A stretch of 64,000 bases of DNA from Arenibaculum pallidiluteum (GCF_017355985.1 NZ_JAFIQU010000019.1:33947-97946), one strand, 5' to 3'. Counted from the first letter of the stretch, positions 1-7,643 are shown. Made by a program: numbers and translations. Notes: generated by a model not told the origin, from the sequence alone.

Positions 1-77
1 ATATTGCCGTCATCGGCCATGGCGGGGGCCGAGGCCAGCAGGGCGGTCGCGATCAGGGCGTAGGAAAAGGTCTTCAT
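1..77 (-). CDS. Small exported protein, family A copy 1 (partial, cut by window edge)
   Basis: Only the first 25 codons are inside the window; the gene continues beyond base 1. They read as a signal peptide (MKTFSYALIATALLASAPAMA) followed by DDGNI. The first 90 bases of the window, which cover these codons and the ribosome binding site AAGGAA, are identical to 1136-1225 in the complete copy at 943-1212. It is therefore the fourth member of the tandem family transcribed leftward. Function unknown; export through Sec is inferred from the signal peptide. Confidence 0.75.
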   Translation of the reverse strand, partial: MKTFSYALIATALLASAPAMADDGN

Positions 78-90
78 TGGTCGGTTCCTT
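1..90. repeat. 90-bp perfect direct repeat, copy 1
   Basis: Bases 1-90 are identical to 1136-1225 and cover the start, signal peptide and ribosome binding site of family A. Identity stops at base 91 (t here, c at 1226). Extension to the left cannot be seen because the window ends. Confidence 0.9.
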
Positions 91-180
91 TCTGGGTTCG
101 GCCGGTGGTCCCGCATGTTGCGGGACCGCGCGGCTCGGATGTGGGCTGCCTTGCGGCCGGCGGAACCGGCCGCTGGGGGA

Positions 181-441
181 TCAGTTGGCGTAGGTCATCC
201 GGAAGTCGGTGCTGCCGGCGTCCTGGTCGGCCTCGGCAAAAGCCTCACGGCTATCCCGCACGTCGGAGGTGGCCGCCTGACGGGTCGTCTCGACCTCGGC
301 CGGAGCCTTCTCGCGCGCCATGAAGGACGTCAGGTCGGTGCTGCCGATGAACATGTTCTTTCCGGTGCTTCCGTCGTCGGCGGAAGCGCTGCCGGCGCCG
401 ATCAGGGCGACGAGGGCGAGGGAGTAAGCAAGGGTCTTCAT
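181..441 (-). CDS. Small exported protein, family B copy 1
   Basis: The gene encodes an 86-residue precursor that I do not recognise. Residues 1-21 form a clear Sec signal peptide ending ASA before DDG. The mature part is about 65 residues, charged and soluble. It shares with its neighbours the block N-x-F-x-GS-x2-L-x-S near residues 29-39 and the C-terminal block TDFRMTYAN. The ribosome binding site GAGGA lies 8 bases before the ATG. The copy at 594-887 is closely similar in DNA, including the leader, so this pair is a recent duplication. A periplasmic or secreted location is inferred; no enzyme motif or cysteine is present. Confidence 0.75.
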   Translation of the reverse strand: MKTLAYSLALVALIGAGSASADDGSTGKNMFIGSTDLTSFMAREKAPAEVETTRQAATSDVRDSREAFAEADQDAGSTDFRMTYAN

Positions 442-538
442 GATCGTGTCCTCGGGTTAGGTGTCGGGTCCATGGCGGCCCGCAGCGACGATCGCCCAGG
501 CCGCCTATGAACGGAATTTGCTAAATACGTGTTCTATC

Positions 539-554
539 CATACGATTTCGTATG
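539..554. promoter_or_regulatory. 16-bp perfect palindrome upstream of family B copy 1
   Basis: CATACGATTTCGTATG is a perfect inverted repeat (7-base arms, TT centre) in an AT-rich stretch unlike its surroundings. It sits about 100 bases upstream of the gene starting at 441 and 40 bases past the stop of the gene ending at 594. It could be an operator, or a short hairpin with a 6-bp stem and ATTT loop; no T-run follows on either strand. Confidence 0.45.
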
Positions 555-593
555 AGCACAGGTGAGCAGCGTTTCCGTGCCAGCCGGCTTCGC

Positions 594-887
594 TCAGTTC
601 GCGTAGGTCAGGGCGAAGTCCGTCTGGTCGTCCAGGGAGGCCTGCTGGTCCGCGACCGTGCTGCCATTGCCCTGGACCGACGACCGGACCGACGCCTGGC
701 CGGCGTCACGGGTCAGGTCGACGACGACCGAAGCCGCCGGCGCCGCCGGCGCCTTCTCCTGCGCCATGAAGGACGTCAGGTCGGTGCTGCCGATGAACAT
801 GTTCTCTCCGCTGCTGCCGTCGCCGGCGGAAGCGCTGCCGGCGCCCAGCAGGGCGACAAGGGCGAGGGAGTAAGCAAGGGTCTTCAT
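594..887 (-). CDS. Small exported protein, family B copy 2
   Basis: The gene encodes a 97-residue precursor closely related to the 181-441 product. The N-terminal signal peptide (ending ASA) and the block around NMFIGSTDLTSFMA are almost identical. The middle has diverged and is longer (Ala, Ser, Gln and Asp rich), and the C-terminus keeps TDFALTYAN. I chose the ATG at 887 because it has the same GAGGA ribosome binding site and leader as the sister gene; an upstream in-frame ATG at 953 would add 22 residues before the signal peptide. Function unknown. Confidence 0.75.
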   Translation of the reverse strand: MKTLAYSLALVALLGAGSASAGDGSSGENMFIGSTDLTSFMAQEKAPAAPAASVVVDLTRDAGQASVRSSVQGNGSTVADQQASLDDQTDFALTYAN

Positions 888-942
888 GATCGTGTCCTCG
901 TATTCGATTTCAGGTCGATGGGCGGCCGTCACGCGGCAGCCG

Positions 943-1212
943 TCAGTTGGCATTGGTCATGTCGAAGTCGGTCCCACCGAAGGCCGTCTCGGCCTGCACC
1001 GGCACGCTGTCCGCACCGCCGACGCTGGGCGCCTCGGCCGCAGCCTGGCGGATCGCTTCCTGGACCGGCGAGACGTGCTCGGGCTCGGCGGCGTAGGAGG
1101 CCAGCGTGTCCGAGCCGTGGAATTGGTTCACGCCGATATTGCCGTCATCGGCCATGGCGGGGGCCGAGGCCAGCAGGGCGGTCGCGATCAGGGCGTAGGA
1201 AAAGGTCTTCAT
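943..1212 (-). CDS. Small exported protein, family A copy 2
   Basis: This 89-residue precursor has a signal peptide ending AMA before DDG. It carries the family block N-x-F-x-GS-x2-L-x-S and ends in TDFDMTNAN. It differs from the B copies across the centre but shares both ends, so the four genes are one family. It is the first gene of the leftward series and probably carries the main promoter in 1213-1499. AAGGAA lies 8 bases before the chosen ATG at 1212; an in-frame ATG at 1266 would add an 18-residue Arg/Pro-rich stretch unlike any sister. Function unknown. Confidence 0.75.
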   Translation of the reverse strand: MKTFSYALIATALLASAPAMADDGNIGVNQFHGSDTLASYAAEPEHVSPVQEAIRQAAAEAPSVGGADSVPVQAETAFGGTDFDMTNAN

Positions 1213-1225
1213 TGGTCGGTTCCTT
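1136..1225. repeat. 90-bp perfect direct repeat, copy 2
   Basis: This stretch is identical to bases 1-90. It covers the start of the family A copy 2 gene and its ribosome binding site. Confidence 0.9.
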
Positions 1226-1476
1226 CGTTCTGTGGGGGTCCCGCCCGATGCAGGACCTGCTTGCAATGGCCCCTGGCGGCCGGTGCCGCGGGAGCCGATG
1301 AGATCGAGGGCAGGCCGGCGGCTCTTGCCTGATTGCTCTGCCGCTGCTTCGCCGTATTCCCCGGGTCCGCGGGATGCCGCGACATCCGGTGCAGCACGGC
1401 CTCCGTCCTCGTGAGGTGATAATGGGGACGACAGCGTGGACTGCGATAGACCAGGGCTCCGCCGCTCTTGCCCGAT

Positions 1477-1497
1477 CCTCCGAAGTCGCTTCGAAGG
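1477..1497 (-). terminator. Hairpin just after the SDR stop codon
   Basis: Arms 1477-1485 and 1489-1497 pair over 9 bases with one G-T wobble on the transcribed strand and a 3-base loop. It starts two bases after the stop of the leftward SDR gene. No U-tract follows, so it may act as a 3' end stabiliser rather than a classical terminator. Confidence 0.35.
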
Positions 1498-1499
1498 CT

Positions 1500-2261
1500 T
1501 CAGGCAATGCCGCCGTTCACCCGGATGGTCTGGCCGTTGATCCAGGAACCGTCTGGCCCTGCGAGGACCGACGCGGCAGCTGCGATGTCGGCGGGACGGC
1601 CAAGACGCTCCAGGGGCGAGGTCATGGCGATGCTCTCCACGAGCTCCGGGGATTTCCCCCTGAGGAAAAGGTCCGTGGCGGTTGGCCCGGGGGCGATGGC
1701 GTTCACGGTGATCCCGCGCCCGCGCAGCTCCTTCGACAGCACCGCCGTCAGCGCCTCGACACCCGCCTTGGTGGCCGCGTAGGCCCCGTAGCCCGGCTGC
1801 AGCAGCCGTGTGACCGTCGACGAGGTGTTGATGATGCGGCCCCCCTGGCGCAGCCGTCCGGCCGCCTCGCGCAGCGTGTTGAACGTGCCCTTAAGGTTGA
1901 TCGCCACCATGCGGTCGATGATGTCGTCGGTCATCTCGCCCACGGGGGCCAGGTCCATCACGCCGGCATTGTTGACGAGGACGTCGATCCCGCCGAAAGC
2001 ACTCTCGACGGCGTCGAACATGTGCCGCACGGCCACGGGGTCGCTGACATCCGCCCGGACCGCGATGGCGCGTCCCCCCGCCTCCTCGATCCCCGCGACG
2101 ACGCTCCGGGCGGCCGCCGGGCTTCCGGCGTAGTTCACCGCGACCGAGAACCCGTCCCGTGCGAGGCGTCCCGCGATCTCAGCCCCGATGCCCCGCGAGG
2201 CGCCTGTGACCAGCGCGACCTTTCCATGCGGCACCTGTCGGTCATCATGTGCATTCGTCAC
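1500..2261 (-). CDS. SDR family NAD(P)-dependent oxidoreductase
   Basis: This 253-residue classical short-chain dehydrogenase/reductase has the cofactor motif TGASRGIG at 19-26 and NNAG at 97-100. The catalytic Ser is near 148, with Tyr161 and Lys165 in YAATK. The C-terminal half (NAIAPGPTATDLF, then WINGQTIRVNGG) resembles 3-oxoacyl-ACP-reductase-like members, but such similarity does not fix a substrate. It is divergent from a LysR regulator 121 bases away, a standard arrangement in which the LysR protein controls the reductase. Cytosolic. The substrate is unknown. Confidence 0.85.
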   Translation of the reverse strand: MTNAHDDRQVPHGKVALVTGASRGIGAEIAGRLARDGFSVAVNYAGSPAAARSVVAGIEEAGGRAIAVRADVSDPVAVRHMFDAVESAFGGIDVLVNNAGVMDLAPVGEMTDDIIDRMVAINLKGTFNTLREAAGRLRQGGRIINTSSTVTRLLQPGYGAYAATKAGVEALTAVLSKELRGRGITVNAIAPGPTATDLFLRGKSPELVESIAMTSPLERLGRPADIAAAASVLAGPDGSWINGQTIRVNGGIA

Positions 2262-2343
2262 CTGATCTCTCCCATTCTCCGTGGTGGCGGCTGCGTTGCC
2301 GCCACGAGAGGGATAATGGGGCTTGCCGATCCATTCTCAGAAC

Positions 2344-2379
2344 GCATAGTTTTCAGTTTTTAAATGACAGAAAGTATGC
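2344..2379. promoter_or_regulatory. Interrupted inverted repeat in the SDR-lysR divergent promoter
   Basis: GCATAGTTT at 2344-2352 is mirrored by AAAGTATGC at 2371-2379, 8 of 9 bases matching. The repeat encloses an AT-rich stretch (TTTTTAAAT) and abuts the LysR start codon. LysR proteins commonly bind such interrupted dyads between divergent genes. The site is inferred, and autorepression by promoter blocking would fit its position. Confidence 0.4.
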
Positions 2380-2382
2380 CTC

Positions 2383-3285
2383 ATGGCGTTCGACAGCCGC
2401 CTTCTCAATGGCGTCGGGGTCCTGTCCGCCGTGGTCGAGGCCGGCAGTTTCGTGCGGGCCGGCGAGGCGCTGGGGCTGACGCAGTCGGCGGTCAGCCGCG
2501 CCGTGGCGCGGCTAGAGCAGCGCGTGGGCATCCGCATTTTCCATCGCACCGCGCGGTCGATCTCGCTGACCGACGAGGGCCGCCGTTTCTACGAGGCGGT
2601 AAGTCCCCTGCTGGCCGGAATCGAGGATGCAGCCATCCGGGCCAGCGGATCAGCGGCGGAGGTCCGCGGCCGGCTGCGTGTGAACGTCGACGGCGCGTTC
2701 GGTCATTACGTCCTGACGCCGAACATCGCGCGCTTCATGGAACGCCATCCGGGCCTGACGGTGGAGATCGCGGTCCGCGACCGGATGGGGGATCTCGTGG
2801 CCGAGGGCTTCGACGTCGGCATTCATTTCGGGCCTCCCGAGCCATCGTCGCTCGTCTGCCGGCTGCTGCTGGAGACGAAGGTCCTGACCTGCGCCGCGCC
2901 GGCTTATCTCGCGCGGCGCGGAACCCCGAGGCACCCCGCGGATCTCGAAGGGAACCACGAATGCATCCTGATGCGCGATCCCCTGACCGGCCGCGCCTAC
3001 GGGTGGGAGTTCGTCAAGGGCAACGAGGCGCTTCCGGTCAAGGTCTCGGGGAAGCTCATGGTGAACGACACGGGCGCGCTGCTCGGTGCCTGCTGCGGCG
3101 GGCAAGGCATCGCGCAGCCGCTCGGACTCTACGTCCGAGAATTCCTGGCCGACGGGCGCCTGGTGCAGATCCTGCCGGAATGGTCCGAGGAAACCTTCCC
3201 GCTCTACGTCTATCACCACACCCCGAAGCTGATGTCCGCCAAGGTGCGCGCGTTTCTCGACTTCCTGCGCGAGCTCACGCGGTGA
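2383..3285 (+). CDS. LysR family transcriptional regulator
   Basis: This 300-residue protein has standard LysR length. The N-terminal winged helix-turn-helix is visible at about residues 6-65 (AGSFVRAGEALGLTQSAVSRAVARLEQRVG). The LysR substrate-binding domain follows from about residue 90 to 295. The sequence resembles the large group of LysR proteins next to SDR or oxidoreductase genes. It lies head to head with the SDR at 1500-2261 and probably controls it and itself through the dyad at 2344-2379. The inducer is unknown. Confidence 0.9.
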   Translation: MAFDSRLLNGVGVLSAVVEAGSFVRAGEALGLTQSAVSRAVARLEQRVGIRIFHRTARSISLTDEGRRFYEAVSPLLAGIEDAAIRASGSAAEVRGRLRVNVDGAFGHYVLTPNIARFMERHPGLTVEIAVRDRMGDLVAEGFDVGIHFGPPEPSSLVCRLLLETKVLTCAAPAYLARRGTPRHPADLEGNHECILMRDPLTGRAYGWEFVKGNEALPVKVSGKLMVNDTGALLGACCGGQGIAQPLGLYVREFLADGRLVQILPEWSEETFPLYVYHHTPKLMSAKVRAFLDFLRELTR

Positions 3286-3318
3286 AGGCGCTGGCCCTCC
3301 GGATCGGGAGATGCGGCA

Positions 3319-4281
3319 TCAGCCCAGGCATTCCGCGAGCGCGCGGGCGTTACCGCGCATAAGGGCGAAGTACAGGTCGGGCCCGTCGGGAAGGACCGCC
3401 CCTTCGGGATCGAGGACGCCGCGCTTGACCCCCGTGCCCTCGACGACCGTGCCGACCAGGGCGGGCTCGAACTGAGGCTCGGCGAAGACGCAGACGGCGC
3501 CCCGGCCCCGCAGCGTATCGCGGATCTCGCGGAGCCGCCGCGCGCTCGGCGCCCGCTCCGGACTGACGGTGATCGAGCCGACCGCACGCAGCCCGTAGCG
3601 CTCCTCGAAGTACCGGTAGGCGTCGTGGAAGACCACGAAGGGCCTGTCCTTGACCGGCGCCAGCATATCGCGCAGCTCGGCGTCCAGCGTGTCCAGCCTT
3701 GCGCTCACGCGCTCCGCATTTGAACGGTAGGCCGCGGCATTCGCGGGATCGGCCGCCGCCAGCCGATCCGCCGCGATCTCCACGATCGCCCGCGCGTTCC
3801 CCGCATCGAGCCACAGATGCCCGTCGTGACCATGGTCGCCATGGTCGCCATGGTCGTCGTGATCCTGCCCGTGGGCGTGGCCGTGGTTGTGGTCGTCATG
3901 GCCCGCCCACAGCCCACCCTCGCGCAGCGGCAGGGTGCGGATTCCGGGCTGCTCCGACAGCGCAACGGCTTCCGCGCCGCCGCCCAGCGTCGCAAGCGCC
4001 TTCTCGAGGAAGGTCTCGAGATCCTCGCCGACCCAGAAGATCAGCCTGGCCCTGCGCAGCGAAGCCGCGTCCGACGGCTTCAACGCGTAGGTGTGCGGGG
4101 AGGCTGCTCCCTTCACCAGCAGGTCCGGCGTGCCGACACCCTCCATCACCCCCGCCACCAGCGAATGGATCGGCTTCACGCTGACCACCACATGCGGCGC
4201 CGCGGCGAGGGCTGGCCCCCCCGCCAGGAAGGCCAGGGCCGCGCAGGTTGCGGCCGGAAGGGCCAGGAATCGAGAAAGCAT
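3319..4281 (-). CDS. znuA: Zinc ABC transporter substrate-binding protein
   Basis: This 320-residue periplasmic metal-binding protein of cluster A-I has a signal peptide ending near residue 27. Candidate zinc ligands are His63 (SPHTYAL), His155 (GHLWLD) and His219 (FHDAY). Between them lies a His/Asp-rich loop at about 128-155 typical of ZnuA rather than manganese-binding homologues. The DNA for this loop holds a 9-base unit repeated three times (3831-3857), so loop length may vary by slippage. No znuB or znuC gene is nearby, so the transporter core must be encoded elsewhere. A possible Zur box lies 39 bases upstream. Confidence 0.88.
   Translation of the reverse strand: MLSRFLALPAATCAALAFLAGGPALAAAPHVVVSVKPIHSLVAGVMEGVGTPDLLVKGAASPHTYALKPSDAASLRRARLIFWVGEDLETFLEKALATLGGGAEAVALSEQPGIRTLPLREGGLWAGHDDHNHGHAHGQDHDDHGDHGDHGHDGHLWLDAGNARAIVEIAADRLAAADPANAAAYRSNAERVSARLDTLDAELRDMLAPVKDRPFVVFHDAYRYFEERYGLRAVGSITVSPERAPSARRLREIRDTLRGRGAVCVFAEPQFEPALVGTVVEGTGVKRGVLDPEGAVLPDGPDLYFALMRGNARALAECLG
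3831..3857. repeat. 9-bp unit x3 inside znuA
   Basis: CATGGTCGC occurs three times in tandem, the last copy ending in T. It encodes part of the His/Asp metal-binding loop of ZnuA. Confidence 0.8.
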
Positions 4282-4319
4282 GGGCGCCGGCTCCAGTTGG
4301 GACCGCGCCAGAATATGTT

Positions 4320-4331
4320 ACGTTATATCGT
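4320..4331. promoter_or_regulatory. Possible Zur operator upstream of znuA
   Basis: ACGTTATATCGT is a 10-of-12 palindrome inside an AT-rich island in GC-rich DNA, 39 bases before the znuA start. Alphaproteobacterial Zur boxes are AT-rich dyads built on GTTATA-like half sites, so zinc-dependent repression is likely. The match was judged by eye. Confidence 0.45.
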
Positions 4332-4376
4332 TGTCAAGGCCGCGTCGCTGGGATCGCGAAAGCGCCTCGGACCGCT

Positions 4377-5030
4377 TCAGAGCGCCGCCTCTGCATCTGC
4401 GAGGCGGCCCAGACCTTCTGCTTCCAGCCGATCGGCGAAGCGCACGAGGTCGGGCAGCGTCCTTGCCTTCATCTTGCGCATGACCTGGCCCCTGTGGACC
4501 TTGACGGTGATCTCGCTGAGCTGCAGGGCCGCGGCGACCTGCTTGTTGAGCTGTCCGGCTGCGACCAGCACCATGATCTCGCGCTCGCGCGGGGTCAGCG
4601 AGCGGAAGCGGTCCCTGAGCTCCTGGAGGGACGAGGCCTCCCTTCGCCGCTCGCGGTCGCGCTCGATGCCCTTGTGCACGGCGTCGAGCAGGTCCTGGTC
4701 ACGGAACGGCTTGGTCAGGAATTCAATGGCACCGGCCTTCATGGCCCCCACGGACATGGGGATGTCGCCGTGACCCGTGATGAAGACTACCGGCATCAGA
4801 ATGCCCGAGCTCACGAGCTCGCGCTGGAACTCCAGCCCGCTGCCGCCCGGCAGCCGGACGTCCAGAACAAGGCAGCCCGGCGCGTCGGGTCGTTTGGCGG
4901 CGAGGAATTCGCGCGTCGTTTCGAAGGTCTGCGCCGCCTGGCCGACAGACTGGAACAGGCTCTGCAGCGATTCTCGGATCGAAAGGTCGTCGTCGATGAT
5001 GAAGACGGTGGACTGGTCCGGGCTCGTCAC
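4377..5030 (-). CDS. FixJ/NarL-type response regulator
   Basis: This 217-residue regulator has a receiver domain with acidic pocket IIDDD (11-15), phosphoacceptor Asp57 (VLDVRLPG), Thr85 and Lys107. The C-terminal LuxR-type helix-turn-helix lies at about 148-205 (LTPREREIMVLVAAGQLNKQVAAALQLSEITVKVHR). The GTG at 5030 overlaps the stop of the upstream histidine kinase by 4 bases (GTGA), which gives translational coupling and fixes the start. It is the output partner of that kinase. Target promoters are unknown; the divergent 6965 cluster is one candidate. Confidence 0.9.
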   Translation of the reverse strand: MTSPDQSTVFIIDDDLSIRESLQSLFQSVGQAAQTFETTREFLAAKRPDAPGCLVLDVRLPGGSGLEFQRELVSSGILMPVVFITGHGDIPMSVGAMKAGAIEFLTKPFRDQDLLDAVHKGIERDRERRREASSLQELRDRFRSLTPREREIMVLVAAGQLNKQVAAALQLSEITVKVHRGQVMRKMKARTLPDLVRFADRLEAEGLGRLADAEAAL

Positions 5031-6637
5031 GTGCGCCTCCTCGCGGGTTGAGCCTCGCCCCCGGCGACCGGCAGGGTGAAGCAGAAGATCGTACCTTCCG
5101 GGCCGCTCTGCCCGATCCAGAGCGTTCCTCCATGGCCCTCCACGATCGACCGGGCGATCATGAGGCCCATGCCCATGCCGTCGGGCTTCGTCGTGAAGAA
5201 GGGCTCGAAGACCCGTTGCCCGTATTCGGGATCCAGCCCCGGTCCGGAATCCTCGACGGAGACGAGAACCTCGTTCCCGCCGCGCAGGGCCGACTTCACA
5301 CGCAGGAGCCGTGGACGCCCCTCCATGGTCTGCATTGCGTCGATCGCGTTGGTGATCAGGTTCGAGACGGCCTGCCGGAGTTGCACCGGATTCCCGACGA
5401 CCGGGCCGATCCGGTCCTCCAGATCCAGATGCACGGAGATCCGGCCGGGCGGCAACTCTCCCGTGGCATGATCGAGGGCGTCGTGGAGGACGTCGTTCAC
5501 GTCGACGGGGCCGCAGTCCTGCCCGGTCCGCCGGAACATCGAGCGGATGCCCTCGACCACCGCGCCGGCGCGGTGGCCCTCCCTGACGATCCGCTTCAGA
5601 GCCGTGCGTGCCTCGCCGAGATCCGGGCTCGCCCGCTCCAGCCAGCGCAGGCCTGCATTGGCGTTCGTGACCATGCTGGCGAGCGGCTGGTTGACCTCGT
5701 GGGCGACCGACGCGGCAAGCGCCTCCATGGTCGTCAGCCGGGCCTCCCTGGCATGCCGCTCGGCGGAGACCGAGCGCATCAGCACCGCATAGAGACGGGT
5801 CATCTCCGAGAGAAGGACGACGAGGACGAGGCTCGCCGCAGTCAGGCCATAGAGCCGCCCCGCCCACCAGCCGAGGCTCAGCCGGCCCGCGCTGATGAAT
5901 CCGAGAAGCAGGGTCTCGATCATCCATGCGGACACGACGACCATCAGCCAGAGCCGGAGAACCGTCCGCCTGGACCGCCATAGGAACACGAGCGCAATCG
6001 CGCAAAGCAGCACGGCCCCCGCGGGAACGACGAGCCACAGCGCGTTCGGCCCGCTGGCCGTCATCAGGGCGGGGAGCGCCGATTCCTGCGCGACGACAAG
6101 CCAGGTGAACAGCGCGACCCCGGCACCCGTCGCGACGAGGCTCGTCAGGATCACCGGCTTGGCCGAGCCCCGTGGGCCGTGCGGCGGCCTGTCGCCCAGC
6201 AGCGCAAAGGCGAGGACGAAGGCGGGGAACCCCAGACGCCGCAAGGCCGCGATCCAAGCCGTGCTCTGCAGCTTGGATCCCAGAAGCCCGTTCGGGGCCA
6301 GCACGCCAGGGAAGGTCAGCAGCCAGGGGATGATGCAGAGAGCCGCGAAGACGTACCCGACGGCGAGCGCGAGCACGGCGGGCGAGCGCTGGACCGCGTA
6401 GATCCCGAAGAGCAGGACCGAGGTGATGATCTCGTTCGTCAGCACCGCGACCGCATAGCCCTGCAGCAGGGTCTCGGTGCCGGGCAGCGGAACGCGCGCG
6501 AAGGGCACGGCGGCGAGCAGCGCGGCCAGCAGGACCAGAAGCACGAGTCCGGCGAGGCGCAGCTGGCCGCGTCCCGGCGGCAGCGTCGTCAGAAGCGCCA
6601 GTCGATCGCCCGGCGGCTCGCCGTTCCAGTCCCGCAT
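5027..6637 (-). CDS. Membrane sensor histidine kinase (FixL/TodS-like core)
   Basis: The product is 536 residues. The N-terminal half is a block of about eight hydrophobic segments (roughly residues 25-285), resembling a MASE-type integral membrane sensor with no large periplasmic loop. The kinase core follows: H-box VAHEVNQPLASMVTNANAGLRWL near residue 310, N-box NLITNAIDAMQ, G1 box EDSGPGLDPE and G2 box GMGMGLMIARSIVEGHGG. The ATG at 6637 was preferred over one at 6706, which would add an Arg/Pro-rich leader. It is translationally coupled to the response regulator at 4377-5030. The signal sensed is unknown. Confidence 0.88.
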   Translation of the reverse strand: MRDWNGEPPGDRLALLTTLPPGRGQLRLAGLVLLVLLAALLAAVPFARVPLPGTETLLQGYAVAVLTNEIITSVLLFGIYAVQRSPAVLALAVGYVFAALCIIPWLLTFPGVLAPNGLLGSKLQSTAWIAALRRLGFPAFVLAFALLGDRPPHGPRGSAKPVILTSLVATGAGVALFTWLVVAQESALPALMTASGPNALWLVVPAGAVLLCAIALVFLWRSRRTVLRLWLMVVVSAWMIETLLLGFISAGRLSLGWWAGRLYGLTAASLVLVVLLSEMTRLYAVLMRSVSAERHAREARLTTMEALAASVAHEVNQPLASMVTNANAGLRWLERASPDLGEARTALKRIVREGHRAGAVVEGIRSMFRRTGQDCGPVDVNDVLHDALDHATGELPPGRISVHLDLEDRIGPVVGNPVQLRQAVSNLITNAIDAMQTMEGRPRLLRVKSALRGGNEVLVSVEDSGPGLDPEYGQRVFEPFFTTKPDGMGMGLMIARSIVEGHGGTLWIGQSGPEGTIFCFTLPVAGGEAQPARRRT

Positions 6638-6964
6638 CTTCCGCCTATAACGAACCGGCACCGGCGCCGCCGGTCCGCGGCACACGAATACCAAGCCGGA
6701 GCGCACATTCCATCAGATGAGGCGCATGCTCGGCAAGTGCCGGGTGGACGAGCTGGGCAGCATTGCCCAGCCCGGGCGAGAAGTGACTTTCACAGATCCG
6801 TCATCCGACCAGTGGAGGTATGTCATCGCGTCACGGCTACTCGCTTATACCATCGTATATTCGGCGAAGACCCAAGTTCAATGTCGCCCGGGATCCGGGG
6901 TCCCCATGCTGCCGGCTGTCGGCGGTGAAGCCGTCAGCGCGCAATCAGAGAAGAGGATCGAGGC
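6638..6964. other. Divergent intergenic region, 327 bp
   Basis: This holds the promoters of the leftward kinase operon and the rightward cysteine-hydrolase cluster. It contains a perfect 8-base-arm inverted repeat (6752-6771). A more AT-rich stretch at about 6830-6870 probably holds the rightward promoter. An open frame at 6717-6968 has no ribosome binding site or family resemblance, and I do not call it a gene. Confidence 0.6.
6752..6771. promoter_or_regulatory. Perfect inverted repeat in divergent promoter region
   Basis: GCTGGGCA and TGCCCAGC are perfect 8-base arms around a GCAT centre. It is either an operator for the neighbouring regulator or a leader hairpin; a smaller dyad CGGCA-AG-TGCCG lies 20 bases to the left. 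Confidence 0.4.
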
Positions 6965-7630
6965 ATGAGCATTACCGCCACCCCGACGCCCGGATCGACC
7001 CTGCTTTCGCCCGGCGACCACACGCTGATCATGATCGACCACCAGTCGCAGATGGCGTTCGCCACGCATTCGATCGACGCGACGACGTTGCGGACCAACG
7101 CCGCGCTCGTGGCTCATGCCGCCGCCGGATTCGGCGTGTCGACGATCCTGACCACGGTCGCCGAGAAGAGCTTCTCCGGCCCCATCTTCGACGAGATCGC
7201 CGATGCCTTCCCGGGCGCGGAGGTCACCGACCGAACCTCGATGAACACCTGGGAGGACGCCAACGTGATCCGCCGGGTGAACGCCATCGGCAAGGATCGT
7301 CTCGTCTTCGCCGGGCTGTGGACGTCGGTCTGCATCGTCGGCCCGACGCTCTCGGCCATCGACCAGGGCTTCGAGGTCTATGTGATCGCGGATGCCTGCG
7401 GCGACGTCTCGGCCGAGGCGCACGAACGCGCGATGGCCCGCATGATCCAGGCCGGCGTCCGGCCCATGACGTCGCTCCAGTACATGCTCGAGCTGCAGCG
7501 CGACTGGGCTCGGACCGAGACCTACGATCTGACCACCGGAATCGCCAAGAAGTACGGCGGCGCCTACGGGCTTGGCATCATCTACGCCAAGACCATGTTC
7601 GGCGCGTCCGAGGGCAGCCGCGCGGCTTGA
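6965..7630 (+). CDS. Isochorismatase-family cysteine hydrolase
   Basis: This 221-residue protein belongs to the isochorismatase-like hydrolase superfamily, close to the YcaC group. The nucleophile is Cys123 in GLWTSVCIVG, and the acidic triad residue is Asp25 in LIMIDHQ. Members hydrolyse amides or isochorismate-like substrates; YcaC proteins have no firmly known substrate. GAGGATCGAGGC precedes the ATG. It is the first gene of a rightward run with XapX and an amidohydrolase, 78 bases before XapX with a strong hairpin between. Cytosolic; an amidase-like role is inferred from fold and neighbours. Confidence 0.85.
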   Translation: MSITATPTPGSTLLSPGDHTLIMIDHQSQMAFATHSIDATTLRTNAALVAHAAAGFGVSTILTTVAEKSFSGPIFDEIADAFPGAEVTDRTSMNTWEDANVIRRVNAIGKDRLVFAGLWTSVCIVGPTLSAIDQGFEVYVIADACGDVSAEAHERAMARMIQAGVRPMTSLQYMLELQRDWARTETYDLTTGIAKKYGGAYGLGIIYAKTMFGASEGSRAA

Positions 7631-7643
7631 TCCGCCGCCTCGC

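Noticed and set aside
6717..6968. 83-codon frame before the cysteine hydrolase
   Set aside because: It opens with text like MRRMLGKCRVDELGSIAQPG but has no ribosome binding site, spans the promoter hairpin and overlaps the next gene start.
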